DNA of 64,000 nucleotides from Pelagimonas sp. (lineage in GTDB: Bacteria; Pseudomonadota; Alphaproteobacteria; Rhodobacterales; Rhodobacteraceae), in contig JAOASD010000002.1 in assembly GCA_025210265.1 (NCBI GenBank), forward strand, positions 24,555 through 88,554. Direction: 5' to 3'. A program made the position numbers and the translations under genes. The notes under the pieces are model-generated. The model made no database searches. It was given only the letters and a program-made list of their open reading frames with translations, and had not been told where the DNA came from. Positions 8,114 to 16,734 of the stretch are shown piece after piece (position 1 is the first letter of the stretch; each line of letters starts with the position of its first letter).

Positions 8114-10042
8114 CTAGCCGCGTGCCCCGCCATGCCCTATTTTGGCCAAGAGATCGTGGAAGGCATTTCTTTCATCCCGATCAACATCAGCCCCATTATC
8201 TGCCGTTTCATATTGGCCGGCGTCATCCTCGGCATCGCTGAACGGTTGGGACCGGATCAATGCGGCCTGTGCTGATTGCCACATAAGCGTCTTTTCCGAC
8301 ATCTCAAGGAAGTCTTCCTCAAGTTCCTGCATCCAGGCCCGGTCGCGGCGCTTATTGTCCAGCAGCGTGATGTTTTCGGACAGAATCACCGAGACATAAT
8401 GGTCCCCCTTCCGCAGCACCATCGCAGGTTCGGCCTTGATGAAGGGATCATTCATAACGAATTCGACCGCGCGCAGAACGTCGAAATCCTCCACCTCAGA
8501 TGTATCCACACCAGAGGCGTGATCCAACAGGTAAGAAACGATTTGCTCGTGCCGTTCATCAAAGAAATCGACCATTTCGATCGACTCCCGCATGAAATCA
8601 ACCGCCGCCCAGTAGCGCCATGACAGGGCTGCGATCTTACGCTCCCGGATCATGTCGATGTCGCGTTCGTCGGTCCCCTGCGCCAGAAGGGAGTTTTTTG
8701 CCGAGGCGGACACTTTGGGCATCCGCTTGAAGGAACGGAATTCAGGCGAGTATTTGGGCGTAAAGAACTGCTGGCGCTTAAGCTGTTTGAACTCTTCGAA
8801 ATAGTTGCGTTTGACCCGCTCATCCGGGATCTTACCGGCTGCGGCAAGCAGGCGCTTATCGAGATCCGCGCGTTGTTCTGGTGTTCGCGTGGGCGCTGCA
8901 TTCAATTCGCGATGCCACAAAGCGATATGAAGGGGGCGAGGCTCCTCGATACGCTCTTCCAATTCGGCCTTGCGGCCTGCGCGGAGCATATCGTCAGGAT
9001 CTTGCCCCTCATCCAGACGCACAAACCCGACGGACTGACCTGACTGGATTCCCGGCAAGGCCAGATCAATCACCCGGTCCTGCGCGCGTATCCCGGCCTT
9101 ATCCCCATCCAGCATAAAAATCGGATATGGAGAGCAGCGCCACAACAACTGCAACTGGTGCTCTGTCACCGCCGTGCCCAGCGGCGCAACTGCCGCTTCG
9201 AAACCGGCCTCGGACAGGGCGATCACATCCATGTAGCCCTCGGCCACAATCAATGGCTTACCCTTGCCCGCCGCCGCACGCGCATTGCGAATATTGTAAA
9301 GGTTGCGCGATTTGTCGAACAGCTCGGTTTCCGGCGAGTTCAGATATTTGGCGTTGTCATTGGGGTCCATGGCCCGCCCGCCAAAGGCGATGGCCCGGCC
9401 ACGCGCATCCCGGATCGGGAACATGATGCGGTCGCGAAACACGTCATAGGGTGCGCGGCCCTTATCGGATTTGCGCACCAGCCCGGCGGCCAGCATCAAA
9501 TCCATCGGCACGTTCTTGTTCACCAGCCATTCGCGCAGGTTTTCCCAGCCCGCTGGGGCATAACCGAGATCCCAGCGATCCAGCGCATCTTGATCCAATC
9601 CGCGCCCTGCAAGATACTCACGGGCGGCCCGTCCGCTGGCAGGCTTCAGCTGATCTTTGTAAAACTTGACCGCGAGTTCCATGACTTCGGTCAGCTGGGT
9701 GCGCCGATCGGCCTTTTCCTGCGCTTTCGGATCGCGTTTGGGCACCTCCATCCCGGCCTCCTGGGCCAGGATCTCGATCGCCTCCATAAAGCTCACATTC
9801 TCGGTTTCCCGCACAAAGGAAATCGCATCCCCCTTGGCGTGACAGCCAAAGCAATAATAATAGCCCTTGCGATCATCCACATGAAAAGACGCAGTTTTTT
9901 CATGATGGAACGGACAGGGAGACCACATATCGCCCTTGCCCTGATTGGATTTCCGATTGTCCCACATAACCTTGCGCCCCACGACCTGAGACAGGCTCGT
10001 GCGGGTGCGCAGTTCATCAAGGAAGCCAGGGGGCAGGCTCAT
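8114..10042 (-). CDS. dnaG: DNA primase DnaG
   Basis: 642 residues, full length. The N-terminal CHC2 zinc finger uses C43, H46, C64 and C67 (CPFHHEKTASFHVDD, then YYYCFGCHAKGDA). The primase core follows, with a Toprim fold (LIVAEGYMDVIAL near 260, then FMLDGDKAG). The C-terminal part from about 440 is the poorly conserved DnaB-helicase-interacting domain. It makes the RNA primers for chromosome replication. It lies immediately upstream of rpoD on the same strand; rpsU, which completes the enterobacterial operon, is absent here. Confidence 0.97.
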   Translation of the reverse strand: MSLPPGFLDELRTRTSLSQVVGRKVMWDNRKSNQGKGDMWSPCPFHHEKTASFHVDDRKGYYYCFGCHAKGDAISFVRETENVSFMEAIEILAQEAGMEVPKRDPKAQEKADRRTQLTEVMELAVKFYKDQLKPASGRAAREYLAGRGLDQDALDRWDLGYAPAGWENLREWLVNKNVPMDLMLAAGLVRKSDKGRAPYDVFRDRIMFPIRDARGRAIAFGGRAMDPNDNAKYLNSPETELFDKSRNLYNIRNARAAAGKGKPLIVAEGYMDVIALSEAGFEAAVAPLGTAVTEHQLQLLWRCSPYPIFMLDGDKAGIRAQDRVIDLALPGIQSGQSVGFVRLDEGQDPDDMLRAGRKAELEERIEEPRPLHIALWHRELNAAPTRTPEQRADLDKRLLAAAGKIPDERVKRNYFEEFKQLKRQQFFTPKYSPEFRSFKRMPKVSASAKNSLLAQGTDERDIDMIRERKIAALSWRYWAAVDFMRESIEMVDFFDERHEQIVSYLLDHASGVDTSEVEDFDVLRAVEFVMNDPFIKAEPAMVLRKGDHYVSVILSENITLLDNKRRDRAWMQELEEDFLEMSEKTLMWQSAQAALIRSQPFSDAEDDAGQYETADNGADVDRDERNAFHDLLAKIGHGGARG

Positions 10043-10143
10043 TTTGAGGCTCAGATTCAGTGTGGATACTGGTCACAAAACTGTAACCCGAAAACAACAG
10101 GAGTTCAACGAGGCTGCGACCTGCTGTCGCAATCCCTGCGCAC

Positions 10144-10437
10144 TTACATCGCCTCGCATTGTGCGCGGTACGCTTCGCCGATCTGATCGCCCAGCTGGTC
10201 CTCGGGTACGCTATAGATGAAATCCGCCAGCATATCGCCCGCAGTGCGCCCCAGATCCTTGCGCAGTTCGCGCTTGGTTTTGCCTTTTCTCTGCCCATCC
10301 AGCCGCTTTTGCACCGCGCTCATCACGATTTCGACCTGGCTGTCGCAGCTGGCGGTCTTGTCCTCTTCGGCAAAGCTGGGCAGCGGCGAAAAAGCAATCA
10401 GACAGGCGGTCAGACAGAGGGGGGCAAAGGCACGCAT
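10144..10437 (-). CDS. Small secreted hypothetical protein
   Basis: 97 residues beginning with a clear Sec signal peptide (MRAFAPLCLTACLIAFSPLP, probable cleavage after SFA). The mature part is about 73 residues, helical and charged, with one Cys near each end (ASCDSQ and AQCEAM) that could form a disulphide in the periplasm. It lies between dnaG and soxG on the minus strand with short gaps. I do not recognise a family, and the genomic context gives no function. Confidence 0.6.
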   Translation of the reverse strand: MRAFAPLCLTACLIAFSPLPSFAEEDKTASCDSQVEIVMSAVQKRLDGQRKGKTKRELRKDLGRTAGDMLADFIYSVPEDQLGDQIGEAYRAQCEAM

Positions 10438-10469
10438 GAAGAGGCTCCGGTAACGGGTCGTCCCCCTGC

Positions 10470-11036
10470 TTACCCTGCCCGCGCGCGCCCGACAACCGAT
10501 GCCATGGCGGTTGTGATCTCATGCACCAATGTCCCCGCCATGGATCGAAAGCCAAAAATCAGCAACGATTCCGCGTCTTCGCGCACAATACTCACCGTGG
10601 CGTGTTGCAACAGGCTGCGCGCCGCCGCGCCATCGGGAAAAGCGCGCGGGCGCAGATCCACCGGGCAGAGCCGCGCCAGAACCTCATCGCCCCCGGCCCC
10701 GCGCAGGCGCAGGGCGCACCACGCATCACTTTGCACCGTGATCGCCGCGTGGTCGGCCAGTTCAGGGGCTGGGGTCACGCCCAACAGCATCGCCTGATCG
10801 CGCCCAGACCAGAAAATCCGCGCCCCCTGAGAGGCCACGCTTTGCCCCGCTGCAGGCCAGCCCAACCCATGGGCCTGGGTCAACGCCGCATCCAACGCGC
10901 CGCGTGCGCCGGGCTTGGGCGACAGCCAGTGCAGCGCCTCGACCGCGACCTCTTCCAGCACCCAGTCGCCCTGCGTGATTGGAAGCAGCCCCGCCGCCAC
11001 CGGGCTGGCGGGTTCCAGTTTCAAATAATCAGCCAC
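10470..11036 (-). CDS. soxG: Sarcosine oxidase gamma subunit
   Basis: 188-residue small subunit of heterotetrameric sarcosine oxidase. Family features include the AWCALRLRGAGGDEVLARLCPVD-like core (residues about 110-132) and the GARIFWSGRDQAMLLG segment. The GTG at 11036 is chosen because GAGGAGG lies 8 bp upstream; longer in-frame starts (TTG/ATG near 11060) would place that strong ribosome site inside the gene. It overlaps the end of soxA by 8 bp, consistent with translational coupling of the soxBDAG operon. The gamma subunit is the least conserved, so the call leans on position. Confidence 0.88.
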   Translation of the reverse strand: MADYLKLEPASPVAAGLLPITQGDWVLEEVAVEALHWLSPKPGARGALDAALTQAHGLGWPAAGQSVASQGARIFWSGRDQAMLLGVTPAPELADHAAITVQSDAWCALRLRGAGGDEVLARLCPVDLRPRAFPDGAAARSLLQHATVSIVREDAESLLIFGFRSMAGTLVHEITTAMASVVGRARAG

Positions 11037-13941
11037 GCAACCGCCCTCCTCTTGCATCAAACGCCACGGGATCGGTCAGCTCGACCAGGGTTTCCACCCC
11101 GCGCACCGCATCGACCAGCATCAGCCGGTCGCCAATCCGCGCAGGCCCGTTTTTGACAAAGCCGAGCCCGCGCATCTCGCCCAGCGTCGGGCTGTACCCG
11201 ACCGAGGTCACGTAACCCAAATCATGTTCCTGCACCTGCCACGCACCTTTGGGGAACAGATGCGCCCCGGCGGTCAGCGCGCCCCTGTCAACAGGGCGCA
11301 GCCCGACCATACGCTCGCGCTGAGGATCCAACAGACCCGGACGCTGCGCCAGCATCTTGCCGATGAAATCCCCGTCCTTTTTCAACATCTTGCCAAAGCC
11401 GATGTCATAGGCCGTCACTCGGCCGTGAATTTCCGCATGGGTAATATGGCCCTTTTCGATGCGCAGCACATTCAGCGCCTCCATCCCATAAGCGCCCCCG
11501 CCCAGCGCCCTGGCCCGCGCCACCAGCGCGTCAAACAGCGACGCGCCATAGCGCGCGGGAACGGCGATTTCATAGGCATGTTCGCCGGAGAACGAGATGC
11601 GGAACAAACGCCCCTGCACCCCGCCCAGCGCGACCTCGGCACAGGCCATAAACGGAAAATCCGCGTCCGAAATCGGCTGATCCAGCAGCCCGTTCAGCAG
11701 CTCTCGCGATTTGGGGCCCGCCACGGCAAACTGCGCCCATTGTTCCGTCACCGAGGTAAAGCGCACATCGCGCCCGGCAAAAGCCGTCTGCTTGGCCCAG
11801 TCCAGATGGCGCATCACCTGCCCCGCCGCGGCGGTGGTCGTGGTCATGACAAAGCGCCCATCCGGCAGATGCGCCGTGGTGCCGTCATCCATCACAAACC
11901 CGTCTTCGCGCAGCATCAGACCATAGCGCACGCGCCCAGGCTTTAGCGTGGAAAAGCGGTTGCTATACACGAAATCGAGGAAATCTGGCACATCCGCGCC
12001 CTGCAGCTCGATCTTGCCCAGGGTCGACACATCGCAAATGCCCACATGATTGCGCACCATCGTGACCTCGCGATCACAAGAGTCGCGCCACGTCGTTTCG
12101 CCGGGTTGCGGGAAGTAAGAGGGCCGATACCACAGCCCCGCCTCGATCATCGGCGCGCCCATCCTGCGGCTGGCCGTGTCTGATGTCGTGCGACGCTCGG
12201 GCGCAAAGCCCTTGCCCTCGGCCCCCGCCCCCATCGCTGCAATCGAAACGGGTGTAAAGGGCGGACGGAAGGTCGTCGTTCCGGTCTCAGGGATCGACCG
12301 TCCAGTCACATCCGCCAGCACCGCCAGCGCCTGCATGTTCGAATTGCGCCCCTGATCGGTGGCCATGCCCTGCGTCGTGTAGCGTTTCATATGCTCGACC
12401 GAGCGGAAATTTTCCTGCGCGGCCTGTGTCACATCCTTGACCGTCACATCATTCTGGAAATCGAGCCAGGCGCGTCCTTTGCCCGGCACCGCCCAAAGGC
12501 GGGTAATGCGATAGGGCGCGTCCTCGGCATCGGGCAGCGGCAGATCTTCAGGCGTCAGACCCAGCGCGCGCGCGGCCTCGGCCCCGGCCTCCAGCCCATC
12601 CTGCAAACAGGCCTGCGTGGACATGCGCCCGCGCGCTGCGCCCGCAACGCTCAGCCCCGGCACGGCCCCTTCACGTGGAACAAAGGCCAGCAGATCCTCG
12701 TCCCAATCCGGGCGCGTATTCATGTGGCAGGTCAGCGCCACCTGCGGGTTCCAGCCACCAGACACGCCCAGTGCATCGACATGCAGCCGTTCTTCGCGCC
12801 CATCGGGCAGGCGCAGAGCGACGCCCTGCAAATCGCGCATCCCCAGACCGCGCGTCACCTGCGCGCCCGCGTAAAACGGCACATCCCCGGCCAGGTTCTG
12901 CGCGTCATGGCGGCTGTCGATCAGCGCCACAACCCGCACCCCGGCCTGCATCAAATCGCGAGCCGTGCGGTGGGCATCATCATTATTGCCAAACACCGCC
13001 ACATTGGTTCCGGGCACCGTGCCAAAGCGATTGAGATAGCCGCGCAGCGCCCCCGCCAGCATCACGCCGGGCCGGTCATTGTCGCGAAACGCCACGTGGC
13101 GTTCCAGCGCCCCGGCACATAGCACCGCACGTTCGGCCACAATACGCCAGAATGTTTCGCGGATATGGGTGCCCTGCTGCAGCGCCCCGTAAGTGCCCTG
13201 ATCATAAGCTCCGGTCACAGTGCAGCGCGGCAGGATGCGGATATTCTCCATCTCGCGCAGCTGCTCCCAGATCCCCGCTGCCCAAAGATGGCCGGGCTGA
13301 CCGTCGATCTCTTCTTCCTCGAAAACCAGCCGCCCGCCGGGCTCTGCCGCCTCGTCACACAAGATCACATCTGCCCCGGCGCGCCCCGCCGCCAGCGCCG
13401 CCATCAGGCCCGTAGGGCCTGCGCCAATCACCAAAAGATCGCAAAAGGCAAAGGCCTTTTCCCGCTTCAGCGTGTCGGATTTCCCCGACAGCGCACCCAG
13501 ACCCGCGGCCCGGCGGATCGCCGGTTCATACAGCTTTTCCCAAAAAGCCGCGGGCTTCATAAAGGTTTTGTAGTAAAACCCCGCCCCCAGAAAGGGCGCG
13601 GCCAGATCATTCACCGCCATCAGGTCAAGCCCCAGCGACGGCCAGCGGTTCTGGCTTTGCGCCGTCAGACCTGCGACCAGCGGCACCATGGTTGCGCGGG
13701 TGTTGGGCATGGCCTGCGCCTGCCCCGGATCCAGCGTCACCAGCGCATTGGGTTCCGCCGAGCCCAGCGTCATCACCCCGCGCGGGCGGTGATATTTAAA
13801 ACTCCGCCCAACCAGCCGCTGCCCTTCGCCAATCAGGGCCGAGGCCAGCGTGTCGCCCTCAAACCCCGAATAGCTGCGCCCGTCAAAGCGAAACTCCAGA
13901 GGGCGGCTGCGATCCACACGCCCCTTGCCGTCAATCCGCAT
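11029..13941 (-). CDS. soxA: Sarcosine oxidase alpha subunit
   Basis: 970 residues. The N-terminal part resembles a 2Fe-2S ferredoxin-like fold (LEFRFDGRSYSGFEGDTLAS), followed by an NAD-binding Rossmann domain (DLLVIGAGPTGLMAALAAG near 165), a pyridine-nucleotide oxidoreductase region, and a C-terminal GcvT-type folate-binding domain from about 570. With soxB it oxidatively demethylates sarcosine to glycine, passing the one-carbon unit to tetrahydrofolate. The ATG at 13941 (MRIDGKGRVDRSRP) overlaps soxD by 11 bp; an upstream in-frame start at 13977 is less likely. Confidence 0.95.
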   Translation of the reverse strand: MRIDGKGRVDRSRPLEFRFDGRSYSGFEGDTLASALIGEGQRLVGRSFKYHRPRGVMTLGSAEPNALVTLDPGQAQAMPNTRATMVPLVAGLTAQSQNRWPSLGLDLMAVNDLAAPFLGAGFYYKTFMKPAAFWEKLYEPAIRRAAGLGALSGKSDTLKREKAFAFCDLLVIGAGPTGLMAALAAGRAGADVILCDEAAEPGGRLVFEEEEIDGQPGHLWAAGIWEQLREMENIRILPRCTVTGAYDQGTYGALQQGTHIRETFWRIVAERAVLCAGALERHVAFRDNDRPGVMLAGALRGYLNRFGTVPGTNVAVFGNNDDAHRTARDLMQAGVRVVALIDSRHDAQNLAGDVPFYAGAQVTRGLGMRDLQGVALRLPDGREERLHVDALGVSGGWNPQVALTCHMNTRPDWDEDLLAFVPREGAVPGLSVAGAARGRMSTQACLQDGLEAGAEAARALGLTPEDLPLPDAEDAPYRITRLWAVPGKGRAWLDFQNDVTVKDVTQAAQENFRSVEHMKRYTTQGMATDQGRNSNMQALAVLADVTGRSIPETGTTTFRPPFTPVSIAAMGAGAEGKGFAPERRTTSDTASRRMGAPMIEAGLWYRPSYFPQPGETTWRDSCDREVTMVRNHVGICDVSTLGKIELQGADVPDFLDFVYSNRFSTLKPGRVRYGLMLREDGFVMDDGTTAHLPDGRFVMTTTTAAAGQVMRHLDWAKQTAFAGRDVRFTSVTEQWAQFAVAGPKSRELLNGLLDQPISDADFPFMACAEVALGGVQGRLFRISFSGEHAYEIAVPARYGASLFDALVARARALGGGAYGMEALNVLRIEKGHITHAEIHGRVTAYDIGFGKMLKKDGDFIGKMLAQRPGLLDPQRERMVGLRPVDRGALTAGAHLFPKGAWQVQEHDLGYVTSVGYSPTLGEMRGLGFVKNGPARIGDRLMLVDAVRGVETLVELTDPVAFDARGGRLRG

Positions 13942-14191
13942 CCAGCGCCTCCACCAATTCGACCGAGACCACCTCATGCGTGAGCGTGTTGCGCGTCACC
14001 GCCAGCCATGACCCGCACCCGGCCTCGTGATACCACAAATCACGCGTCACCCCGGCCGGATTGTCGCGCAAATGCAACCAATCGGCCCAGGCCGCCACAT
14101 CGCCATCCGGGCGCTGCAACAGATCATCCGCCCCCTGATAATAGAACTCGCGCCGATCGCGCGCACCGCAGATCGGACAGGTTATCCGCAT
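13931..14191 (-). CDS. soxD: Sarcosine oxidase delta subunit
   Basis: 86 residues. The zinc-binding set of the delta subunit is visible: C5 and C8 (CPICGARDRREF), H55 and C59 (YHEAGCGSWLAVTRN). The length and the YYQGADD...W...L.LRDNPAG...WYHE pattern match the family. It sits between soxB and soxA, the standard position, and overlaps soxA by 11 bp. Confidence 0.95.
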   Translation of the reverse strand: MRITCPICGARDRREFYYQGADDLLQRPDGDVAAWADWLHLRDNPAGVTRDLWYHEAGCGSWLAVTRNTLTHEVVSVELVEALDAD

Positions 14192-14272
14192 CTGATCACC
14201 CCCCTGCCCGTGTCGCCGCGCGCTCCCAGTTTCTTCTTGGCAAAAATACTCATTCTATCCCCTCCGCGCGCG
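14192..14272. other. soxB-soxD spacer with a Rhodobacterales-like intergenic motif
   Basis: On the minus strand the 81-bp spacer contains GAGTATTTTTGCCAAGAAGAA (at 14231-14251), an AT-rich stretch unlike its surroundings. From memory, very similar 'AGTATTTTT..AAGAAGAA' motifs recur between genes in Rhodobacteraceae genomes. No hairpin or coding frame is seen. Its role is unknown. Confidence 0.35.
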
Positions 14273-15526
14273 TCAATGCAGGTTGTGCTGCGATCCGGTG
14301 CCTTCTTCGTCCATCAGCCCCACACCATCGCGGAACCGGTTCAGACGAAAGCGCGCCGCCGGATCATGCGGCTGGTCCGTGGCCATCAGATGGGCAAAGC
14401 TAAAGCCCGAGCCCGGCGTGGCCTTGAACCCGCCATAACACCAGCCCGCATTCAGATAGAGCCCCTCGATCCCGGTCTTGTCGATGATGGGCGATCCATC
14501 AGGCGACATATCCATGATACCCCCCCAGCTGCGCAGCAGACGGGCCTTACCGATCATCGGCATCAGGGTCATCGCGGCCTCCATCACATGTTCCTGCATC
14601 GGCAGATTGCCGCGCGCCGCATATGACGCGTACATGTCGAGATCGCCGCCAAAGACCAGCCCGCCCTTATCCGACTGGCTGATATAGAAATGCCCCATGC
14701 CAAAGCTGACCACATGGTCGATGCAGGGTTTTAACCCCTCGGTGACAAAGGCCTGCAGCACGTGGCTTTCGATCGGCAGGCGCATCCCCGCCATCGCCGC
14801 CACCTGGCTGGAGCGCCCGGCCACGGCGATGCCGACCTTTTTCGCCCGGATCGCCCCGCGCGTGGTCTGTACGCCAACAACGCGCCCCGCCTCGATATCA
14901 ATGCCCGTAACTTCGCAATTCTGAATCAGGTCAACACCCCGCCGATCCGCCCCGCGGGCAAAGCCCCAGGCCACAGCGTCATGGCGCGCCGTCCCGGCGC
15001 GGCGCTGCAACAGCCCGCCATAGATCGGAAAGCGCGTGTTGTCATAATCAAGATAAGGCAGCAGGCGGCGCAGCTGATCGGTGCTCAGCAATTCGGCGTC
15101 ATCGCCCTGCGCCCGCATCGCATTGCCACGCCGCACCAGCGCATCGCGCTGCCCATCGGAATGGCACAGAACCACCTGCCCGCGCTGCGACAGCATCACG
15201 TTGTAGTTCAGCTCCTGCTCCAGCCCTTCCCACAGTTTTAGGGAATGGGAGTAAAATTCCGAGTTACCGGGCAGGAAATAATTGGCGCGCACAATCGTGG
15301 TGTTGCGGCCCACATTGCCACCGCCCAGATAGCCTTTTTCCAGAACGGCGATATTGGTCATCCCATGCTGCGACGCCAGATAATAGGCCGTCGCCAGCCC
15401 ATGCCCGCCGCCACCGATGATGATCGCGTCATAGTCGGATTTCGGCGCCGGATCGCGCCAGTGCGGCCCCCAGCCCTTGTTGCCGGTCAGCCCCTCGCGC
15501 AGCACACGCCAGCCCGAAAACCCCAT
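14273..15526 (-). CDS. soxB: Sarcosine oxidase beta subunit
   Basis: 417 residues, DAO-type flavoprotein that carries the substrate-oxidising flavin site. The FAD-binding Rossmann motif is at about 34-50 (DAIIIGGGGHGLATAYYLA). Further conserved segments are YLGGGNVGRNTTIVRANY, GGLLQRRAGTARHDAVAWGF and the C-terminal SPDGSPIIDKTGIEGLYLNAGWCYGG region. The ATG at 15526 gives the conserved MGFSGWRVLREGL start; an upstream start at 15601 would add 25 poorly coding residues. It is the first gene of soxB-soxD-soxA-soxG. Confidence 0.95.
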   Translation of the reverse strand: MGFSGWRVLREGLTGNKGWGPHWRDPAPKSDYDAIIIGGGGHGLATAYYLASQHGMTNIAVLEKGYLGGGNVGRNTTIVRANYFLPGNSEFYSHSLKLWEGLEQELNYNVMLSQRGQVVLCHSDGQRDALVRRGNAMRAQGDDAELLSTDQLRRLLPYLDYDNTRFPIYGGLLQRRAGTARHDAVAWGFARGADRRGVDLIQNCEVTGIDIEAGRVVGVQTTRGAIRAKKVGIAVAGRSSQVAAMAGMRLPIESHVLQAFVTEGLKPCIDHVVSFGMGHFYISQSDKGGLVFGGDLDMYASYAARGNLPMQEHVMEAAMTLMPMIGKARLLRSWGGIMDMSPDGSPIIDKTGIEGLYLNAGWCYGGFKATPGSGFSFAHLMATDQPHDPAARFRLNRFRDGVGLMDEEGTGSQHNLH

Positions 15527-15634
15527 TGCTCCCCTCCCGACGGTCCCTGACCGCACATGCCAAAACAGGGCCAGTGAACCAGCCCTGTTTTCGCTTTGCA
15601 ATCGTCTGAAGGGGAATTTGCCGAGCTCGCGCCG

Positions 15635-16192
15635 TTAACCGTCGCTCCAGACCAGTTTGGGGGCGAAACGCGGGCGCGTGAAACCGTAATTGTAGAACAA
15701 CTCGGCCGTATTCAGCCCCGGCACCTCGAAGGGCGGTTCATACATCGTGCTGGTTTCCACCACGATCACCCGTTCATTGTGCAAAAGCGTCGGCAGCTGT
15801 TCCAGCATCGACGCCAGATCCCTGTTGCGCAGGCGGTCGAAATCGCCCCGTGTCTTGGACCATTCCGCGACATATTTGCTTTTGTTCGCATTGTAGCGCA
15901 CCAGCGTGACACGCAGCGAATAGGGGCCCTCGGACCGGGTCAGATAGCTGAGCAGATCGACCATGCCATCCAGATAGTCATTGTCGATCGGGTCGGTTTC
16001 CCGGCTCAGCGCATCTGAAATCGTATAGGCGGCCTTGATGTTCAGGCTTTTGTAGCGAAACGCATCATAAAGCGAAAACGTGGCCGAGAGCACCGCGATG
16101 ACCAGCGGCAACCAGATCACCGCTTCGATGGACATCTGCCCCTCTGCATTGTTCCAAAAACGGCGAAGACGGGTTTTCATAGCATTCTGCAT
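15635..16192 (-). CDS. TadE/TadF-like membrane-anchored protein (module A, third gene)
   Basis: 185 residues. A pseudopilin-like N-terminus has one hydrophobic segment (EAVIWLPLVIAVLSATFSLYDA, about residues 23-44) preceded by NNAEGQMSI, typical of TadE-like proteins. The rest is extracytoplasmic. The C-terminus RPRFAPKLVW closely parallels RPRYAPQLVF of the paralogue at 23086-23649, and both share LSRETDPI. A ribosome site (GAGGTAA) precedes the ATG, 6 bp after the previous gene. It probably belongs to a secreted or pilus-associated assembly with its two upstream partners; no classical tad ATPase or secretin genes are nearby. Confidence 0.8.
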   Translation of the reverse strand: MQNAMKTRLRRFWNNAEGQMSIEAVIWLPLVIAVLSATFSLYDAFRYKSLNIKAAYTISDALSRETDPIDNDYLDGMVDLLSYLTRSEGPYSLRVTLVRYNANKSKYVAEWSKTRGDFDRLRNRDLASMLEQLPTLLHNERVIVVETSTMYEPPFEVPGLNTAELFYNYGFTRPRFAPKLVWSDG

Positions 16193-16197
16193 CTGTC

Positions 16198-16734
16198 TTA
16201 CCTCGGTTCCTGCACAAAGGCGGATGTCACGACCAGCTGCGCGTAGCCATTGGCATCCAGGTTCAGTTCCGCCCCCAGCGACGTTGTCGGCATCATCGGT
16301 TTGAATTTCAGACAGGCCCGGATCAGCATCAGGTCATTGTCCTGCCCGTGAACAAAGCTGCGCACGGGTTTGGGGTCTTCGGCGGCGTTCTGGCAATCCG
16401 CATCCACAGGGGCAGCGGACAGATCGCGCGGGCTGACCTGCACCATTTCCAACCGCAGGTTGTCGGTGCATTCATCCAGGATCGTCGCCTCATCACAGAT
16501 TTTGGCGCGGACCTCGCTGTAGGATGGGATATTGCCCGTGCTCAGGCGAATGTCCCGTGTGGCCAGATCCACCCCCCGCTCCAGCATGGCATGGCGCAGG
16601 TTCATATAGGCCATTTCGATACCGGCAGAGAGCAGGAAGAAGAAGACCGTGAAATACAACACGAATTCGACCGTCGAGCTGCCCTCCTCTTCCTTACGGA
16701 ACCGGGCAAACATGGTAGGAAGGCGCGTCATCAT
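16198..16734 (-). CDS. TadE-like membrane-anchored protein (module A, second gene)
   Basis: 178 residues with a TadE-type start: charged segment FRKEEEGSSTVEFVLYF, then a hydrophobic helix (FFFLLSAGIEMAYM) and an extracytoplasmic domain with several cysteines (AKICDEATILDECTD, ADCQN, IRACLKFK). The fully parallel protein is at 22545-23075, sharing VEF/VPF-type N-terminus, RLSTG/RLGRL, KSIC/KICD and ACxKxxP motifs. The start codon overlaps the stop of the VWA gene by 4 bp (ATGA), showing tight coupling. Confidence 0.8.
   Translation of the reverse strand: MMTRLPTMFARFRKEEEGSSTVEFVLYFTVFFFLLSAGIEMAYMNLRHAMLERGVDLATRDIRLSTGNIPSYSEVRAKICDEATILDECTDNLRLEMVQVSPRDLSAAPVDADCQNAAEDPKPVRSFVHGQDNDLMLIRACLKFKPMMPTTSLGAELNLDANGYAQLVVTSAFVQEPR

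Noticed and set aside
10061..10069. DnaA-box-like TGTGGATAC just upstream of dnaG
   Set aside because: It has one mismatch, and 8/9 matches are expected many times by chance in a window of this size, so it is not listed as a site.
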